Source of the DNA: Pseudomonas pudica
GTDB taxonomy: Bacteria > Pseudomonadota > Gammaproteobacteria > Pseudomonadales > Pseudomonadaceae
Reading direction: 5' to 3'
DNA: 52,250 nt
NCBI RefSeq assembly: GCF_015680405.1
Contig: NZ_JADLJS010000040.1
Span: forward strand, 1-52,250
The position numbers and the translations under genes were made by a program. Shown here piece after piece: positions 1 through 8,335 of this stretch. The notes beneath the pieces are model-generated. The model made no database searches. It had not been told where the DNA came from and worked only from the letters and a program-made list of their open reading frames with translations. Numbering within the stretch: position 1 is the first letter of the stretch; each line of letters opens with the position of its first letter.

Positions 1-56
1 TTCAGCTTGCCATTCACCGCTCTCACTTCAGATTCTAATCCCCTCTCAAGACACAA

Positions 57-91
57 GCTGGCTTGCCGGCGATGGGCTGCAAAGCAGCCCC
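57..91. repeat. REP palindrome, single copy
   Basis: P. putida-type REP unit (GGCTTGCCGGCGATGGGC followed by a GCTGC/GCAGC stem) just past the stop codon of the MFS gene. Bases 1-56 hold nothing I recognise. Confidence 0.7.
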
Positions 92-98
92 TGCTTTC

Positions 99-1400
99 TC
101 AAAGTTCGGTATTGCGGGTTTCTTTCAAGCACAGCACGGCAATCAAGCTGATCACTGCCGCCACCGACACGTAACCCCCCACCCAGCTCAACCCACCCAT
201 GCTCACCAGCTTCTGGGCAAAGAACGGTGCCGCCGAGGCCCCGACGATGCCGCCCAGGTTGTATGCCGCCGAAGCGCCGGTATAACGCACGTGGGTCGGG
301 AACAGTTCAGGCAGCAATGCTCCCATCGGCGCAAAGGTCACCCCCATCAGGAACAGCTCGATGGCCAGGAACAGCGCCACGCCTGCGGTCGTCCCCGAAG
401 TCAGCAGCGGCTCCATGGTAAAGCCCGAGGCCACTGCCAGCAGGCCGCCGACGATCAACACCGGTTTGCGCCCGTAACGGTCGCTGAGCCAGGCCGACAG
501 CGGTGTGGCCAGGGCCATGAACACCACCGCGAAGCACAGCAGACCAAGGAACATCTCGCGGCTGTAGCCCAGCGTGGTCACGCCATAGCTCAGCGAGAAC
601 ACCGTGGAGATGTAGAACAGCGCGTAACAGACCACCATTGCCGCTGCGCCCAGCAGGGTCGGCAACCAGTATCTGGAAAAAAGGTCGACCACTGGCATTT
701 TCACCCGCTCGTGGCGGGCGACGGCCTTGGCGAACACCGGGCTTTCTTCCAACTTCAGGCGCACATACAGGCCCACCAGTACCAGCGCGGCGCTGAGCAG
801 GAACGGAATGCGCCAGCCCCACTCGCGGAACTGCTCGTCGCTGAGCACCAGGGCCAGGGTCAGGAACAGGCCGTTGGCGGCCAAAAAGCCGATCGATGGG
901 CCCAACTGCGGGAACATGCCGAACCAGGCGCGCTTGCCTTCCGGCGCGTTCTCGGTGGCCAGCAAGGCCGCGCCACCCCATTCGCCACCCAGGCCCAGGC
1001 CTTGTCCAAAGCGCAGCAGGCAGAGGATGATCGGTGCCCATACACCAATGCTGTCATAGCCCGGCAGCACGCCGATGGCCGTGGTGGATACGCCCATCAG
1101 CAGCAGCGAGGCGACCAGGGTCGACTTGCGGCCGATACGGTCGCCAAAGTGGCCGAACAGTGCCGAGCCCAGCGGGCGCGCCAGGAAGGCGATACCGAAG
1201 GTGAGGAAGGCCGCCAGCATCTGCGCGGTACCCGACCCGGACGGGAAGAACACCGGGCCGATCACCAGGGCGGCGGCAGTGGCGTAGACGTAGAAATCGT
1301 AGAACTCGATGGCGGTACCGATGAAGCTGGCGGTGGCTACCCGCGCGGGCGAGTTGGCCGGTGCGGCAGGCGCTTCGGCATAGGTGCTGCTGGTTGTCAT
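99..1400 (-). CDS. MFS transporter, metabolite:H+ symporter type
   Basis: Inner-membrane secondary transporter of about 433 residues with roughly 12 hydrophobic segments. The N-terminal half opens with ASFIGTAIEFYDFYVYATAA, a signature of the MHS (ShiA/ProP/KgtP-like) branch. The loop 2-3 motif GHFGDRIGRK and its mid-protein counterpart SDRYGRK are both present. The start was placed at the ATG at 1400 because AGGGA lies just upstream; an in-frame start at 1475 would add an arginine-rich leader unlike the family. The substrate cannot be read from the sequence; organic acids, shikimate or betaine-like compounds are typical for the family. It stands alone, with no regulator or enzyme beside it. 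Confidence 0.88.
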   Translation of the reverse strand: MTTSSTYAEAPAAPANSPARVATASFIGTAIEFYDFYVYATAAALVIGPVFFPSGSGTAQMLAAFLTFGIAFLARPLGSALFGHFGDRIGRKSTLVASLLLMGVSTTAIGVLPGYDSIGVWAPIILCLLRFGQGLGLGGEWGGAALLATENAPEGKRAWFGMFPQLGPSIGFLAANGLFLTLALVLSDEQFREWGWRIPFLLSAALVLVGLYVRLKLEESPVFAKAVARHERVKMPVVDLFSRYWLPTLLGAAAMVVCYALFYISTVFSLSYGVTTLGYSREMFLGLLCFAVVFMALATPLSAWLSDRYGRKPVLIVGGLLAVASGFTMEPLLTSGTTAGVALFLAIELFLMGVTFAPMGALLPELFPTHVRYTGASAAYNLGGIVGASAAPFFAQKLVSMGGLSWVGGYVSVAAVISLIAVLCLKETRNTEL

Positions 1401-1674
1401 TGAATAGGTCCCTGACAGTCTGGTCCGGCTCCATGGGGATAAGCCCCGCGGCGTGCGATGCCAAAAGGCAGGCACGGTGGCGCGGGCGCCGGAGCGTTTT
1501 GTTGTTGTGTGCGCCCGACTGACGATAGCCCAAGGGGGATAGGGGCGGGGGCGGATACTGTTCGGGGTGTGAAGCAGGACCGCAGGGCGTGTCAGTGGAG
1601 CGGACTGGCCGTGGAGCGCCGGTTGCGGGTAGCAGGCGGGACGGCGGGGCTGGGTAAGCGTGACCCGAGTATAG

Positions 1675-2880
1675 CTATCGGGTCACGGTCCACACCAGTA
1701 CCTTGCTGGCACAATTGTCCTCTGTTTCGAGGATTTCCAGGCGATAGCGGCCGATCTTCAGGCAAACGGCGCTTTCCGGGATGCTTTCCAGCGCTTCGGT
1801 GACCAGCCCGTTGAGGGTTTTCGGCCCTCCGTCGCAGGGCAGGTGCCAGCCCAGGCTGCGGTTGATCTCGCGCAGCGAAGCAGTGCCGTCGATGACGAAG
1901 GTGCCATCGGGCTGCGGGTGCACGTGGGGGTTGTCCAGGCTGTGTTCATCCTCGAACTCGCCAACGATCTCTTCGAGGATGTCTTCCAGGGTGACGATGC
2001 CCAGCACTTCGCCGTACTCGTCCACCACCACGCCCAGGCGGCGCTGCTGCTTGTGGAAGTTCAGCAGTTGCATCTGCAGGGGCGTGCTCTCGGGCACGAA
2101 ATAGGGCTCGTAGCAGGCGCCGAGCAACATCTCCAGGGTCAGCTCGGCCTTGGGCAGCAGGTGGCTGATCAACTTGGTATTGAGGATTGCTTCAACCTGG
2201 TTGATGTCGCTGTGGTACACCGGCAGGCGGGTGTGGCGGCTGACGATCAGTTGCTCGATGATGCGCTCGATCGGCTCGTCGAGGCTGATGCCGTCCACTT
2301 CGTTGCGCGGTACCAGGATGTCGTTGACGGTCATCTTGTTCAGTGACTGCAGGCCGTCCAGCAGGCCATGGCGCGGCGCTTCGTGTTCCTCATCCTCGTC
2401 GAATTCGTCGGCTTCCTGCGGATGCAGGGCCACGGCCGTGGGTTGCACCCGGAACGGACGCAGGATCAGCTTGGCAATCCCATCCAGCAGCCAGGCCAGC
2501 GGTTGCAGCAAGGTGAGGGGTACATTAAGCAGGCTGGCGCCGAGGCTGACGAACGCCTGCGGGTTGCGCCGGGCCAGGCGCCGCGGCAGGTATTCGGCAA
2601 ACACCAGCAGGACGAGGGTGGCGACCAACCCGGCCAGCCAGAAGCCGTGCTCGCCGCTATGGCGCTGGCCAACCAGGCAGGCCAGGCCCAGCACCAGCAG
2701 CTTGCCCAGGCTGGCGCACAGCACCAGGGCCTGGGCCGGCAGCACGGGCTGGCCATCCTCGCCGGTGCGCAGCGCGCCATTGAGTTGCAGGCGGGCGGCA
2801 TCCACCGCGGTGAACAGCGCCGACCACAACAGCGCCAGTGCCAAGGTGCCGAATAGCGGTGCGTACGGCAGGGTATCCAT
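1675..2880 (-). CDS. CorC/HlyC-family CBS-domain membrane protein (DUF21)
   Basis: Protein of 401 residues. An N-terminal DUF21-like membrane region of hydrophobic helices covers about residues 5-140. A CBS pair follows at about 175-310 (VNDILVPRNEVDGI; VVVDEYGEVLGIVTLEDILEEIVGEFEDEH). A C-terminal CorC/HlyC transporter-associated domain covers about 325-395 (DGTFVIDGTASLREINRSLG). Family members are linked to Mg2+/Co2+ homeostasis or efflux; the ligand here is unknown. It lies 9 nt downstream of the ypjD-like gene on the same strand, so the two are probably co-transcribed, an arrangement I remember as standard next to ffh in Pseudomonas. Confidence 0.88.
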   Translation of the reverse strand: MDTLPYAPLFGTLALALLWSALFTAVDAARLQLNGALRTGEDGQPVLPAQALVLCASLGKLLVLGLACLVGQRHSGEHGFWLAGLVATLVLLVFAEYLPRRLARRNPQAFVSLGASLLNVPLTLLQPLAWLLDGIAKLILRPFRVQPTAVALHPQEADEFDEDEEHEAPRHGLLDGLQSLNKMTVNDILVPRNEVDGISLDEPIERIIEQLIVSRHTRLPVYHSDINQVEAILNTKLISHLLPKAELTLEMLLGACYEPYFVPESTPLQMQLLNFHKQQRRLGVVVDEYGEVLGIVTLEDILEEIVGEFEDEHSLDNPHVHPQPDGTFVIDGTASLREINRSLGWHLPCDGGPKTLNGLVTEALESIPESAVCLKIGRYRLEILETEDNCASKVLVWTVTR

Positions 2881-2889
2881 GGGCGGCCG

Positions 2890-3699
2890 TCAGATATGCA
2901 GGATGAATTCGCGAACCAGCTTGCTGCCGAAATAGGCCAGCATCAGCAGGCAGAAACCGGCCAGCGTCCAGCGGATGGCCTTGTGGCCACGCCAGCCCAG
3001 GCGGGTGCGGCCCCACAGCAGCACGCTGAACACCACCCACGCGACACAGGCCAGCAGGGTCTTGTGTGCCAGGTGTTGGGCGAACAGGTTGTCGAGGAAC
3101 AGCCAGCCGGAGATCAGCGAAAGCGACAGCAGGCACCAGCCGGCCCAGAGGAAGCCGAACAGCAGGCTTTCCATGGTTTGCAGCGGCGGGAAGTTGCGGA
3201 TCAGCCCGGACGGGTGCTTGTTCTTCAGCTGGCGGTCCTGCAGCAGCAACAGCAGTGCCTGAAACACTGCGATGGTGAACAGCCCGTAGGCCAGGATCGA
3301 CAGCAGGATATGCGCGAGGATGCCCGGCTCTTCGTTTACCAGCGGCACCGTGCCGGGGGGCGCGAACTGCGCCAGCAGCGCGGTCACCGCGCCCAGCGGG
3401 AACAGCAGCACCAGCAGGTTTTCCACGGGTATGCGCAAGCAGGCCAGCAGGGTCAGGGCGATGACCGCCACGGCGATCAGGCTGGCGGCACTGAAGAAGT
3501 CCAGGCTCAGGCCCAGCGGGGTGATCAGCTGGAAAAACAGCGCACCGGCCTGGGCGAGTACCGCGAAGGCACCCAGCAGGGCAAGCAGGCGCTTGTCGGC
3601 CTTGCGGTTCTGGGCAAGGTAAGAGCCCTGGTAGATTGCCGCGGCTATATATAGGCCGGCGGCTATCAGGTTGGGGATGAGGCTGGGTGAGGAGAACAT
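2890..3699 (-). CDS. ypjD: YpjD/CcsA-like cytochrome c assembly-type membrane protein
   Basis: Inner-membrane protein of 269 residues with about eight hydrophobic helices, matching the length and helix pattern of YpjD, a member of the CcmC/CcsA/CcmF cytochrome c assembly superfamily. The periplasmic tryptophan-rich WWD motif of true haem-handling CcsA is not obvious; the corresponding stretch reads WAGWCLLSLSLISGW, so haem handling is uncertain. It is divergent from ffh and probably heads the two-gene minus-strand unit with the CBS protein. Confidence 0.82.
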   Translation of the reverse strand: MFSSPSLIPNLIAAGLYIAAAIYQGSYLAQNRKADKRLLALLGAFAVLAQAGALFFQLITPLGLSLDFFSAASLIAVAVIALTLLACLRIPVENLLVLLFPLGAVTALLAQFAPPGTVPLVNEEPGILAHILLSILAYGLFTIAVFQALLLLLQDRQLKNKHPSGLIRNFPPLQTMESLLFGFLWAGWCLLSLSLISGWLFLDNLFAQHLAHKTLLACVAWVVFSVLLWGRTRLGWRGHKAIRWTLAGFCLLMLAYFGSKLVREFILHI

Positions 3700-3802
3700 A
3701 AGTCCTGGTTGGCGAGCCTTAAAGAGACGGAGTTTGGCATAGATCGCGCTGGTCTAGGAAGACTGGCAGACCGCGGTGCGGCCGGTTTTGAATGTGGTGC
3801 AG

Positions 3803-3842
3803 ACCCTGTGGGAGCGGGTTCACCCATGAAGTGGCCGGCACA
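3803..3842. repeat. REP palindrome, single copy
   Basis: CCTGTGGGAGCGGGTTCACCC followed by GGCCGGCAC, a degraded P. putida-type REP unit between the divergent ypjD-like and ffh genes. The rest of the 289-nt gap holds only the candidate ffh promoter. Confidence 0.75.
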
Positions 3843-3897
3843 GCCACCGAATATCTATCAGGCCGCCAGCAAGGTGTGCGCCGCCGCCGCACTTCGC

Positions 3898-3903
3898 TAT
3901 AAT
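3898..3903 (+). promoter_or_regulatory. Candidate sigma-70 -10 box for ffh
   Basis: A perfect TATAAT, preceded by GC, about 90 nt before ffh. No good -35 hexamer sits 16-18 nt upstream, so this rests on the -10 alone. Confidence 0.45.
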
Positions 3904-3988
3904 CGCCGCCTTGCTGTGCCCGGCGGGTATGCATTCCCCCCTGGGCGCCTGACAAACCTCGGCTTTTACTGGGCCTGAAAGGATCACC

Positions 3989-5365
3989 ATGTTCGAAAAC
4001 CTGACCGACCGCCTGTCACAGACGCTGCGCCATGTCACCGGCAAGGCCAAGCTGACCGAAGACAACATCAAGGACACGCTGCGCGAAGTGCGCATGGCCC
4101 TGCTCGAGGCCGACGTTGCCCTGCCGGTGGTCAAGGATTTCGTCAACAGCGTCAAGGACCGTGCAGTCGGCACCGAAGTATCGCGGAGCCTGACCCCGGG
4201 CCAGGCGTTCGTGAAGATCGTCCAGGCCGAGCTGGAAAGCCTGATGGGCGCCGCCAACGAAGACCTCGCGCTGAACGCCGCCCCGCCCGCCGTGGTGCTG
4301 ATGGCCGGCCTGCAGGGTGCCGGTAAGACCACCACCGCCGGCAAGCTGGCGCGCTTCCTCAAGGAGCGCAAGAAAAAGAGCGTGATGGTGGTGTCCGCCG
4401 ACGTCTACCGCCCGGCGGCGATCAAGCAACTGGAAACCCTGGCCAACGACATCGGCGTCACCTTCTTCCCGTCCGACATCAGCCAGAAGCCGGTGGCCAT
4501 CGCCGAAGCGGCCATCCGCGAAGCCAAGCTGAAGTTCATCGACGTGGTCATCGTCGACACCGCCGGCCGTCTGCACATCGACGCCGACATGATGGACGAG
4601 ATCAAGGCGCTGCATGCCGCGGTCAAGCCGATCGAGACCCTGTTCGTGGTCGACGCCATGACCGGCCAGGACGCCGCCAACACCGCCAAGGCCTTTGGCG
4701 AGGCGCTTCCGCTGACCGGCGTGGTGCTGACCAAGGTCGACGGCGACGCTCGTGGCGGTGCCGCGCTGTCGGTGCGTGCCATCACCGGCAAGCCGATCAA
4801 GTTCATCGGTATGGGCGAGAAGACCGAAGCCCTCGAACCGTTCCACCCCGACCGCGTCGCCTCGCGCATCCTCGGCATGGGTGACGTGCTCAGCCTGATC
4901 GAGCAGGCCGAGCAGAACATCGACAAGGCCAAGGCCGACAAGCTGGCCAAGAAGCTGAAGAAGGGCAAGGGCTTCGACCTCGAAGACTTCCGCGACCAGC
5001 TGCAACAGATGAAGAACATGGGCGGCCTCGGCGGCCTGATGGACAAGCTGCCGAGCATCGGCGGGGTCAACCTGTCGCAGATGGGCAATGCCCAGGGCGC
5101 CGCCGAGAAGCAGTTCAAGCAGATGGAAGCGATCATCAACTCCATGACCCCGGCCGAGCGCCGTGATCCGGAGCTGATCAGCGGCTCGCGCAAGCGCCGT
5201 ATCGCCATCGGTTCCGGCACCCAGGTGCAGGACGTCGGCCGCCTGATCAAGCAGCACAAGCAAATGCAGAAGATGATGAAGAAATTCTCCGCCAAGGGCG
5301 GCATGGCCAAGATGATGCGCGGCCTGGGCGGGATGCTGCCGGGCGGCGGCATGCCGAAGCTGTAA
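3989..5365 (+). CDS. ffh: Signal recognition particle protein Ffh
   Basis: GTPase subunit of the bacterial SRP; with 4.5S RNA it delivers nascent inner-membrane proteins to FtsY. The 458 residues show the N domain (1-95), the G domain with P-loop GLQGAGKTT from 107, DTAGRLH near 190 and the TKVDGDARGG region near 247, and the methionine-rich M domain from about 300. The RNA-binding stretch SGSRKRRIAIGSG and the Met-rich tail (KQMQKMMKKF) are intact. AAAGGATCACC precedes the ATG. It is followed by two GC hairpins and then rpsP. Confidence 0.97.
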   Translation: MFENLTDRLSQTLRHVTGKAKLTEDNIKDTLREVRMALLEADVALPVVKDFVNSVKDRAVGTEVSRSLTPGQAFVKIVQAELESLMGAANEDLALNAAPPAVVLMAGLQGAGKTTTAGKLARFLKERKKKSVMVVSADVYRPAAIKQLETLANDIGVTFFPSDISQKPVAIAEAAIREAKLKFIDVVIVDTAGRLHIDADMMDEIKALHAAVKPIETLFVVDAMTGQDAANTAKAFGEALPLTGVVLTKVDGDARGGAALSVRAITGKPIKFIGMGEKTEALEPFHPDRVASRILGMGDVLSLIEQAEQNIDKAKADKLAKKLKKGKGFDLEDFRDQLQQMKNMGGLGGLMDKLPSIGGVNLSQMGNAQGAAEKQFKQMEAIINSMTPAERRDPELISGSRKRRIAIGSGTQVQDVGRLIKQHKQMQKMMKKFSAKGGMAKMMRGLGGMLPGGGMPKL

Positions 5366-5380
5366 CCCCTATTCCGGGGG

Positions 5381-5426
5381 CCTGCCGTTTGTCCGGCAGG
5401 TACCCAGAACCCCCGCTGTGGCGGGG
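5381..5426 (+). terminator. Two tandem hairpins after ffh
   Basis: CCTGCCG/CGGCAGG (5381-5400, 6-nt loop) and CCCCGC/GCGGGG (5411-5426, TGTG loop), just after the ffh stop. Neither has a U-run, so they may be weak terminators, RNA-processing sites or 3'-end stabilisers rather than strict intrinsic terminators. Confidence 0.5.
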
Positions 5427-5497
5427 CAATGGCCGCGGATTTCGCGGCTCAACCGGCAGATCTGGACGGCAGGGCAGGGCCTTGCCGAAAAAGTCAT

Positions 5498-5526
5498 TTG
5501 CAAATGTCCGTGTATTCCCCGAGAAT
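5498..5526 (+). promoter_or_regulatory. Candidate rpsP operon promoter
   Basis: TTGCAA (5498-5503), a 17-nt spacer and GAGAAT (5521-5526) in the 259-nt ffh-rpsP gap, about 100 nt before rpsP. The spacing is right and the -10 match moderate (4/6). Confidence 0.4.
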
Positions 5527-5624
5527 ATGCGGCCTTTTGGGCACCCGTGTGCCTATTTGGCATTCAGATTTGCAGTACCAGCTGCTGTATCAACTGCAGC
5601 ACCGACTATAGGAACGATGTTCAC

Positions 5625-5876
5625 ATGGTAACCATTCGTCTGGCCCGTGGCGGCTCGAAAAAGCGCCCATTCTACCACCTGACCGTGACCAACTCGCGTA
5701 ACGCCCGTGACGGCCGTTTCGTTGAGCGCGTAGGTTTCTTCAACCCGATCGCTGCTGGCGCCGAAGTCAAGCTGTCGGTCAACCAAGAGCGCGTCAACTA
5801 CTGGCTGAGCCAGGGTGCACAGCCGTCTGAGCGCGTTGCTCAGCTGCTGAAGGACGCTGCCAAGGCTGCTGCCTGA
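5625..5876 (+). CDS. rpsP: 30S ribosomal protein S16
   Basis: An 83-residue small-subunit protein with the family N-terminus MVTIRLARGGSKKRPFYHL and the conserved RDGRFVERVGFFNP. The start is the ATG at 5625, preceded by AGGAACG; longer in-frame starts upstream would add residues absent from S16. It is the first gene of the rpsP-rimM-trmD-rplS operon and the rimM ATG follows after 5 nt. Confidence 0.97.
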   Translation: MVTIRLARGGSKKRPFYHLTVTNSRNARDGRFVERVGFFNPIAAGAEVKLSVNQERVNYWLSQGAQPSERVAQLLKDAAKAAA

Positions 5877-5881
5877 GTAGT

Positions 5882-6418
5882 ATGAACGCGACGCCAGAAA
5901 AGGCTGACGACCTCATCGTCGTTGGCAAGATTTTTTCGGTTCACGGCGTTCGCGGCGAGGTGAAGGTGTATTCCTTTACCGATCCGATTGAAAACCTGTT
6001 GGATTATCCGCGCTGGACGCTTCGGCACGAAGGCAAGATAAAGCAGGTCGAGCTGGTCAACGGTCGTGGCTCCCAGAAGGGCCTGGTCGTGAAACTGAAA
6101 GGCCTCGATGATCGTGATGAAGCCCGTCTTCTGAGCGGTTACGAAATCTGCATTCCGCGGAGCCTTTTGCCCAACCTGGCTGCTGACGAGTACTACTGGT
6201 ACCAGTTGGTGGGCCTGAAGGTCATCAACCAGGACGAACAACTGTTCGGCAAGGTCGATCACCTGTTGGAGACCGGTGCGAACGATGTAATGGTGGTCAA
6301 GCCCTGCGCAGGCAGCCTGGATGATCGCGAGCGTCTGTTGCCCTATACGGCGCAATGCGTGCTCGACGTCGACCTGGAAGCAGGCGTGATGCGGGTTGAA
6401 TGGGACGCGGACTTCTAA
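5882..6418 (+). CDS. rimM: 16S rRNA processing protein RimM
   Basis: Ribosome-maturation factor that binds S19 and helps assemble the 30S head. The 178 residues show the N-terminal beta-barrel (VGKIFSVHGVRGEVKVYSFT, about 12-31) and the C-terminal PRC-barrel (EYYWYQLVGLKV from about 103, ending LLPYTAQCVLDVDLEAGVM). It lies between rpsP (5-nt gap) and trmD (3-nt gap), consistent with tight translational linkage in the operon. Confidence 0.96.
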   Translation: MNATPEKADDLIVVGKIFSVHGVRGEVKVYSFTDPIENLLDYPRWTLRHEGKIKQVELVNGRGSQKGLVVKLKGLDDRDEARLLSGYEICIPRSLLPNLAADEYYWYQLVGLKVINQDEQLFGKVDHLLETGANDVMVVKPCAGSLDDRERLLPYTAQCVLDVDLEAGVMRVEWDADF

Positions 6419-6421
6419 ACG

Positions 6422-7174
6422 ATGGGTAACCTTCGCGTAGATGTCATCACGTTGTTCCCCGAGATGTTCTCGGCCATCACGGAGTACGGCATTACCAGCC
6501 GCGCGGTGAAACAGGGGTTGCTTCAAGTGACTTGCTGGAACCCGCGGGACTACACCACAGATCGTCACCACACGGTGGATGATCGGCCGTTTGGCGGTGG
6601 TCCGGGCATGGTGATGAAAATCAAGCCTCTGGAAGACGCCCTGGTTAGCGCCAGGCAAGCGACCGGAGCAGCGGCGAAGGTGATCTACCTTTCGCCACAA
6701 GGCCGCAAGCTGACTCAGCAGGCGGTCAAAGGCCTGGCCGAACAGGAATCGTTGATCCTGATCGCCGGTCGTTATGAAGGCATCGACGAGCGCTTTATCG
6801 AGGCTCATGTCGATGAGGAGTGGTCGATTGGCGACTATGTGCTTTCCGGTGGCGAGCTGCCGGCCATGGTACTGATCGATGCGGTTACACGGCTGCTGCC
6901 CGGAGCTTTAGGGCATGTGGATTCGGCGGAAGAAGATTCCTTCACCGACGGTCTGCTCGATTGCCCGCACTACACCCGGCCTGAGGTGTATGCGGATCAG
7001 CGTGTTCCCGACGTGTTGCTAAGTGGCAACCATGCACACATCCGGCGTTGGAGAATGAAGCAGTCCCTTGGTAGGACCTTCGAACGACGCGCCGATCTTC
7101 TGGAAAGTCGCTCGCTTTCTGGAGAAGAGAAGAAGCTGCTCGAGGAATATCTCCGCGAGCGGGACGATAGTTAA
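6422..7174 (+). CDS. trmD: tRNA (guanine-37-N1)-methyltransferase TrmD
   Basis: SPOUT-class methyltransferase making m1G37 in tRNAs, which suppresses +1 frameshifting. The 250 residues include RVDVITLFPEMF at the N-terminus, HHTVDDRPFGGGPGMVMK, the knotted SAM-binding loops LIAGRYEGIDERF and EWSIGDYVLSGGELPA, and the C-terminal RRWRMKQSL region. This is the usual family length. It sits in the ribosomal operon 42 nt before rplS. Confidence 0.97.
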   Translation: MGNLRVDVITLFPEMFSAITEYGITSRAVKQGLLQVTCWNPRDYTTDRHHTVDDRPFGGGPGMVMKIKPLEDALVSARQATGAAAKVIYLSPQGRKLTQQAVKGLAEQESLILIAGRYEGIDERFIEAHVDEEWSIGDYVLSGGELPAMVLIDAVTRLLPGALGHVDSAEEDSFTDGLLDCPHYTRPEVYADQRVPDVLLSGNHAHIRRWRMKQSLGRTFERRADLLESRSLSGEEKKLLEEYLRERDDS

Positions 7175-7216
7175 ACGTATCGATGGTGGATCACGTATCC
7201 ATCTTAGGAGCACAGC

Positions 7217-7567
7217 ATGACCAACAAGATCATCCAGCAGCTCGAAGCCGAGCAGATGAGCAAGGAAATCCCGACCTTCGCACCAGGCGACACCGTTGTC
7301 GTTCAGGTTAAAGTGAAGGAAGGTGAGCGTTCCCGTCTGCAGGCGTTCGAAGGCGTCGTTATCGCCAAGCGTAACCGCGGTCTGAACAGCGCCTTCACCG
7401 TGCGCAAGATCTCCAGCGGCGTTGGTGTAGAGCGTACCTTCCAGACCTACAGCCCGCAAATCGACAGCCTGGCCGTGAAACGTCGTGGTGACGTGCGTAA
7501 AGCCAAGCTGTACTACCTGCGCGACCTGTCCGGCAAAGCCGCTCGCATCAAGGAAAAACTGTCCTGA
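7217..7567 (+). CDS. rplS: 50S ribosomal protein L19
   Basis: A 116-residue large-subunit protein at the 30S-50S interface. The diagnostic stretches FAPGDTVVVQVKVKEG, RLQAFEGVVIAKRNRG and VERTFQTYSP are present. A strong ribosome-binding site (TTAGGAGCACAGC) precedes the ATG. It is the last gene of the operon, followed 36 nt later by an intrinsic terminator. Confidence 0.97.
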   Translation: MTNKIIQQLEAEQMSKEIPTFAPGDTVVVQVKVKEGERSRLQAFEGVVIAKRNRGLNSAFTVRKISSGVGVERTFQTYSPQIDSLAVKRRGDVRKAKLYYLRDLSGKAARIKEKLS

Positions 7568-7603
7568 GTGCAGTTTGCCCGGTGGCCAAGGCCGCCTAGC
7601 GAG

Positions 7604-7631
7604 AAAAAAGCAGCCTTCGGGCTGCTTTTTT
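7604..7631 (+). terminator. Intrinsic terminator after rplS
   Basis: GCAGCC/GGCTGC stem with a TTCG tetraloop (7610-7625), flanked by six A upstream and six T downstream. This is a textbook rho-independent terminator closing the rpsP-rplS operon. Confidence 0.93.
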
Positions 7632-7661
7632 GCGTTTTGACCCCCCGAAGATGTGATTGCC

Positions 7662-8069
7662 ATGACTACCCGAGACCAGGAAATCCTGCGCCGCACCGAG
7701 CTGTCGGTGACCCGCGTGACCAAGGCGGTGTTCCCCAATACCACCAACCACCACAACACCCTGTTCGGCGGAACCGCCCTGGCCTGGATGGACGAAGTGT
7801 CGTTCATCGCCGCCACGCGCTTCTGCCGCCTGCCGCTGGTGACTGTGTCCACTGACCGCATCGACTTCAAGCACCCGATCCCGGCGGGCTCGATCGTCGA
7901 GTTGGTGGGGTCGGTCATCAAGGTGGGTAATACCAGCTTGCAGGTGCAGGTGGATGTGTTCGTCGAGAACATGTACCTGGATGGGCGCGAGCGGGCCATT
8001 CATGGGGTGTTCAGCTTCGTCGCCATCGACGAGGACAAGCGCCCGGTGCCGGTTTTGCCCCAGGCCTGA
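7662..8069 (+). CDS. Acyl-CoA thioesterase, hot-dog fold (YciA/BFIT type)
   Basis: A 135-residue single hot-dog domain hydrolase. The hallmark NTTNHHNTLFGGTALAWMDE gives the oxyanion/nucleophile helix with the conserved Asn, Gly-Gly and Asp. TVSTDRIDFKHPIPAGSIVE is the typical second strand block. Substrate length preference cannot be read from this. An in-frame GTG 9 nt earlier (7653) is the alternative start; the ATG was chosen because a GAAG element sits about 11 nt ahead of it. It lies between the rplS terminator and a REP cluster and is probably monocistronic. Confidence 0.88.
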   Translation: MTTRDQEILRRTELSVTRVTKAVFPNTTNHHNTLFGGTALAWMDEVSFIAATRFCRLPLVTVSTDRIDFKHPIPAGSIVELVGSVIKVGNTSLQVQVDVFVENMYLDGRERAIHGVFSFVAIDEDKRPVPVLPQA

Positions 8070-8077
8070 GTTCTCCT

Positions 8078-8277
8078 GCGCTGGCCCTTTCGCGGCTGAA
8101 GCCGCTCCCACAGGGATCGCGCATACCTCGAGGGGCGGTGATATCCCTGTGGAGCAACTGTCTTGTATTGCCTGTAAGGGCCCTATCGCCGGCAAGCCAG
8201 CTCCCACAGGTACTGCACTGGCCTTGAGAGCAGTGCGGTCGAGGTGGGTGGGCTTTAGCCGCGAACAGGCCAGTACA
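8078..8277. repeat. REP cluster, three degraded units
   Basis: Three P. putida-type units at about 8078-8120, 8178-8215 and 8240-8275, each with a CCCACAGG-type arm and a CGCGGC or GCCGGC stem. They occupy most of the gap between the thioesterase and xerD; I see no gene there. Confidence 0.75.
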
Positions 8278-8335
8278 GACAACAATTATGCTGCTGTGAA
8301 ACACTAAGCCATCTCCAACACCCAGCAGCCTCCGA

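Noticed and set aside
63..1403. A 446-codon plus-strand open frame across the MFS gene
   Set aside because: Antisense shadow of a gene with clear family motifs; the frame is rich in His, Gln and Arg, a typical GC-codon artefact.
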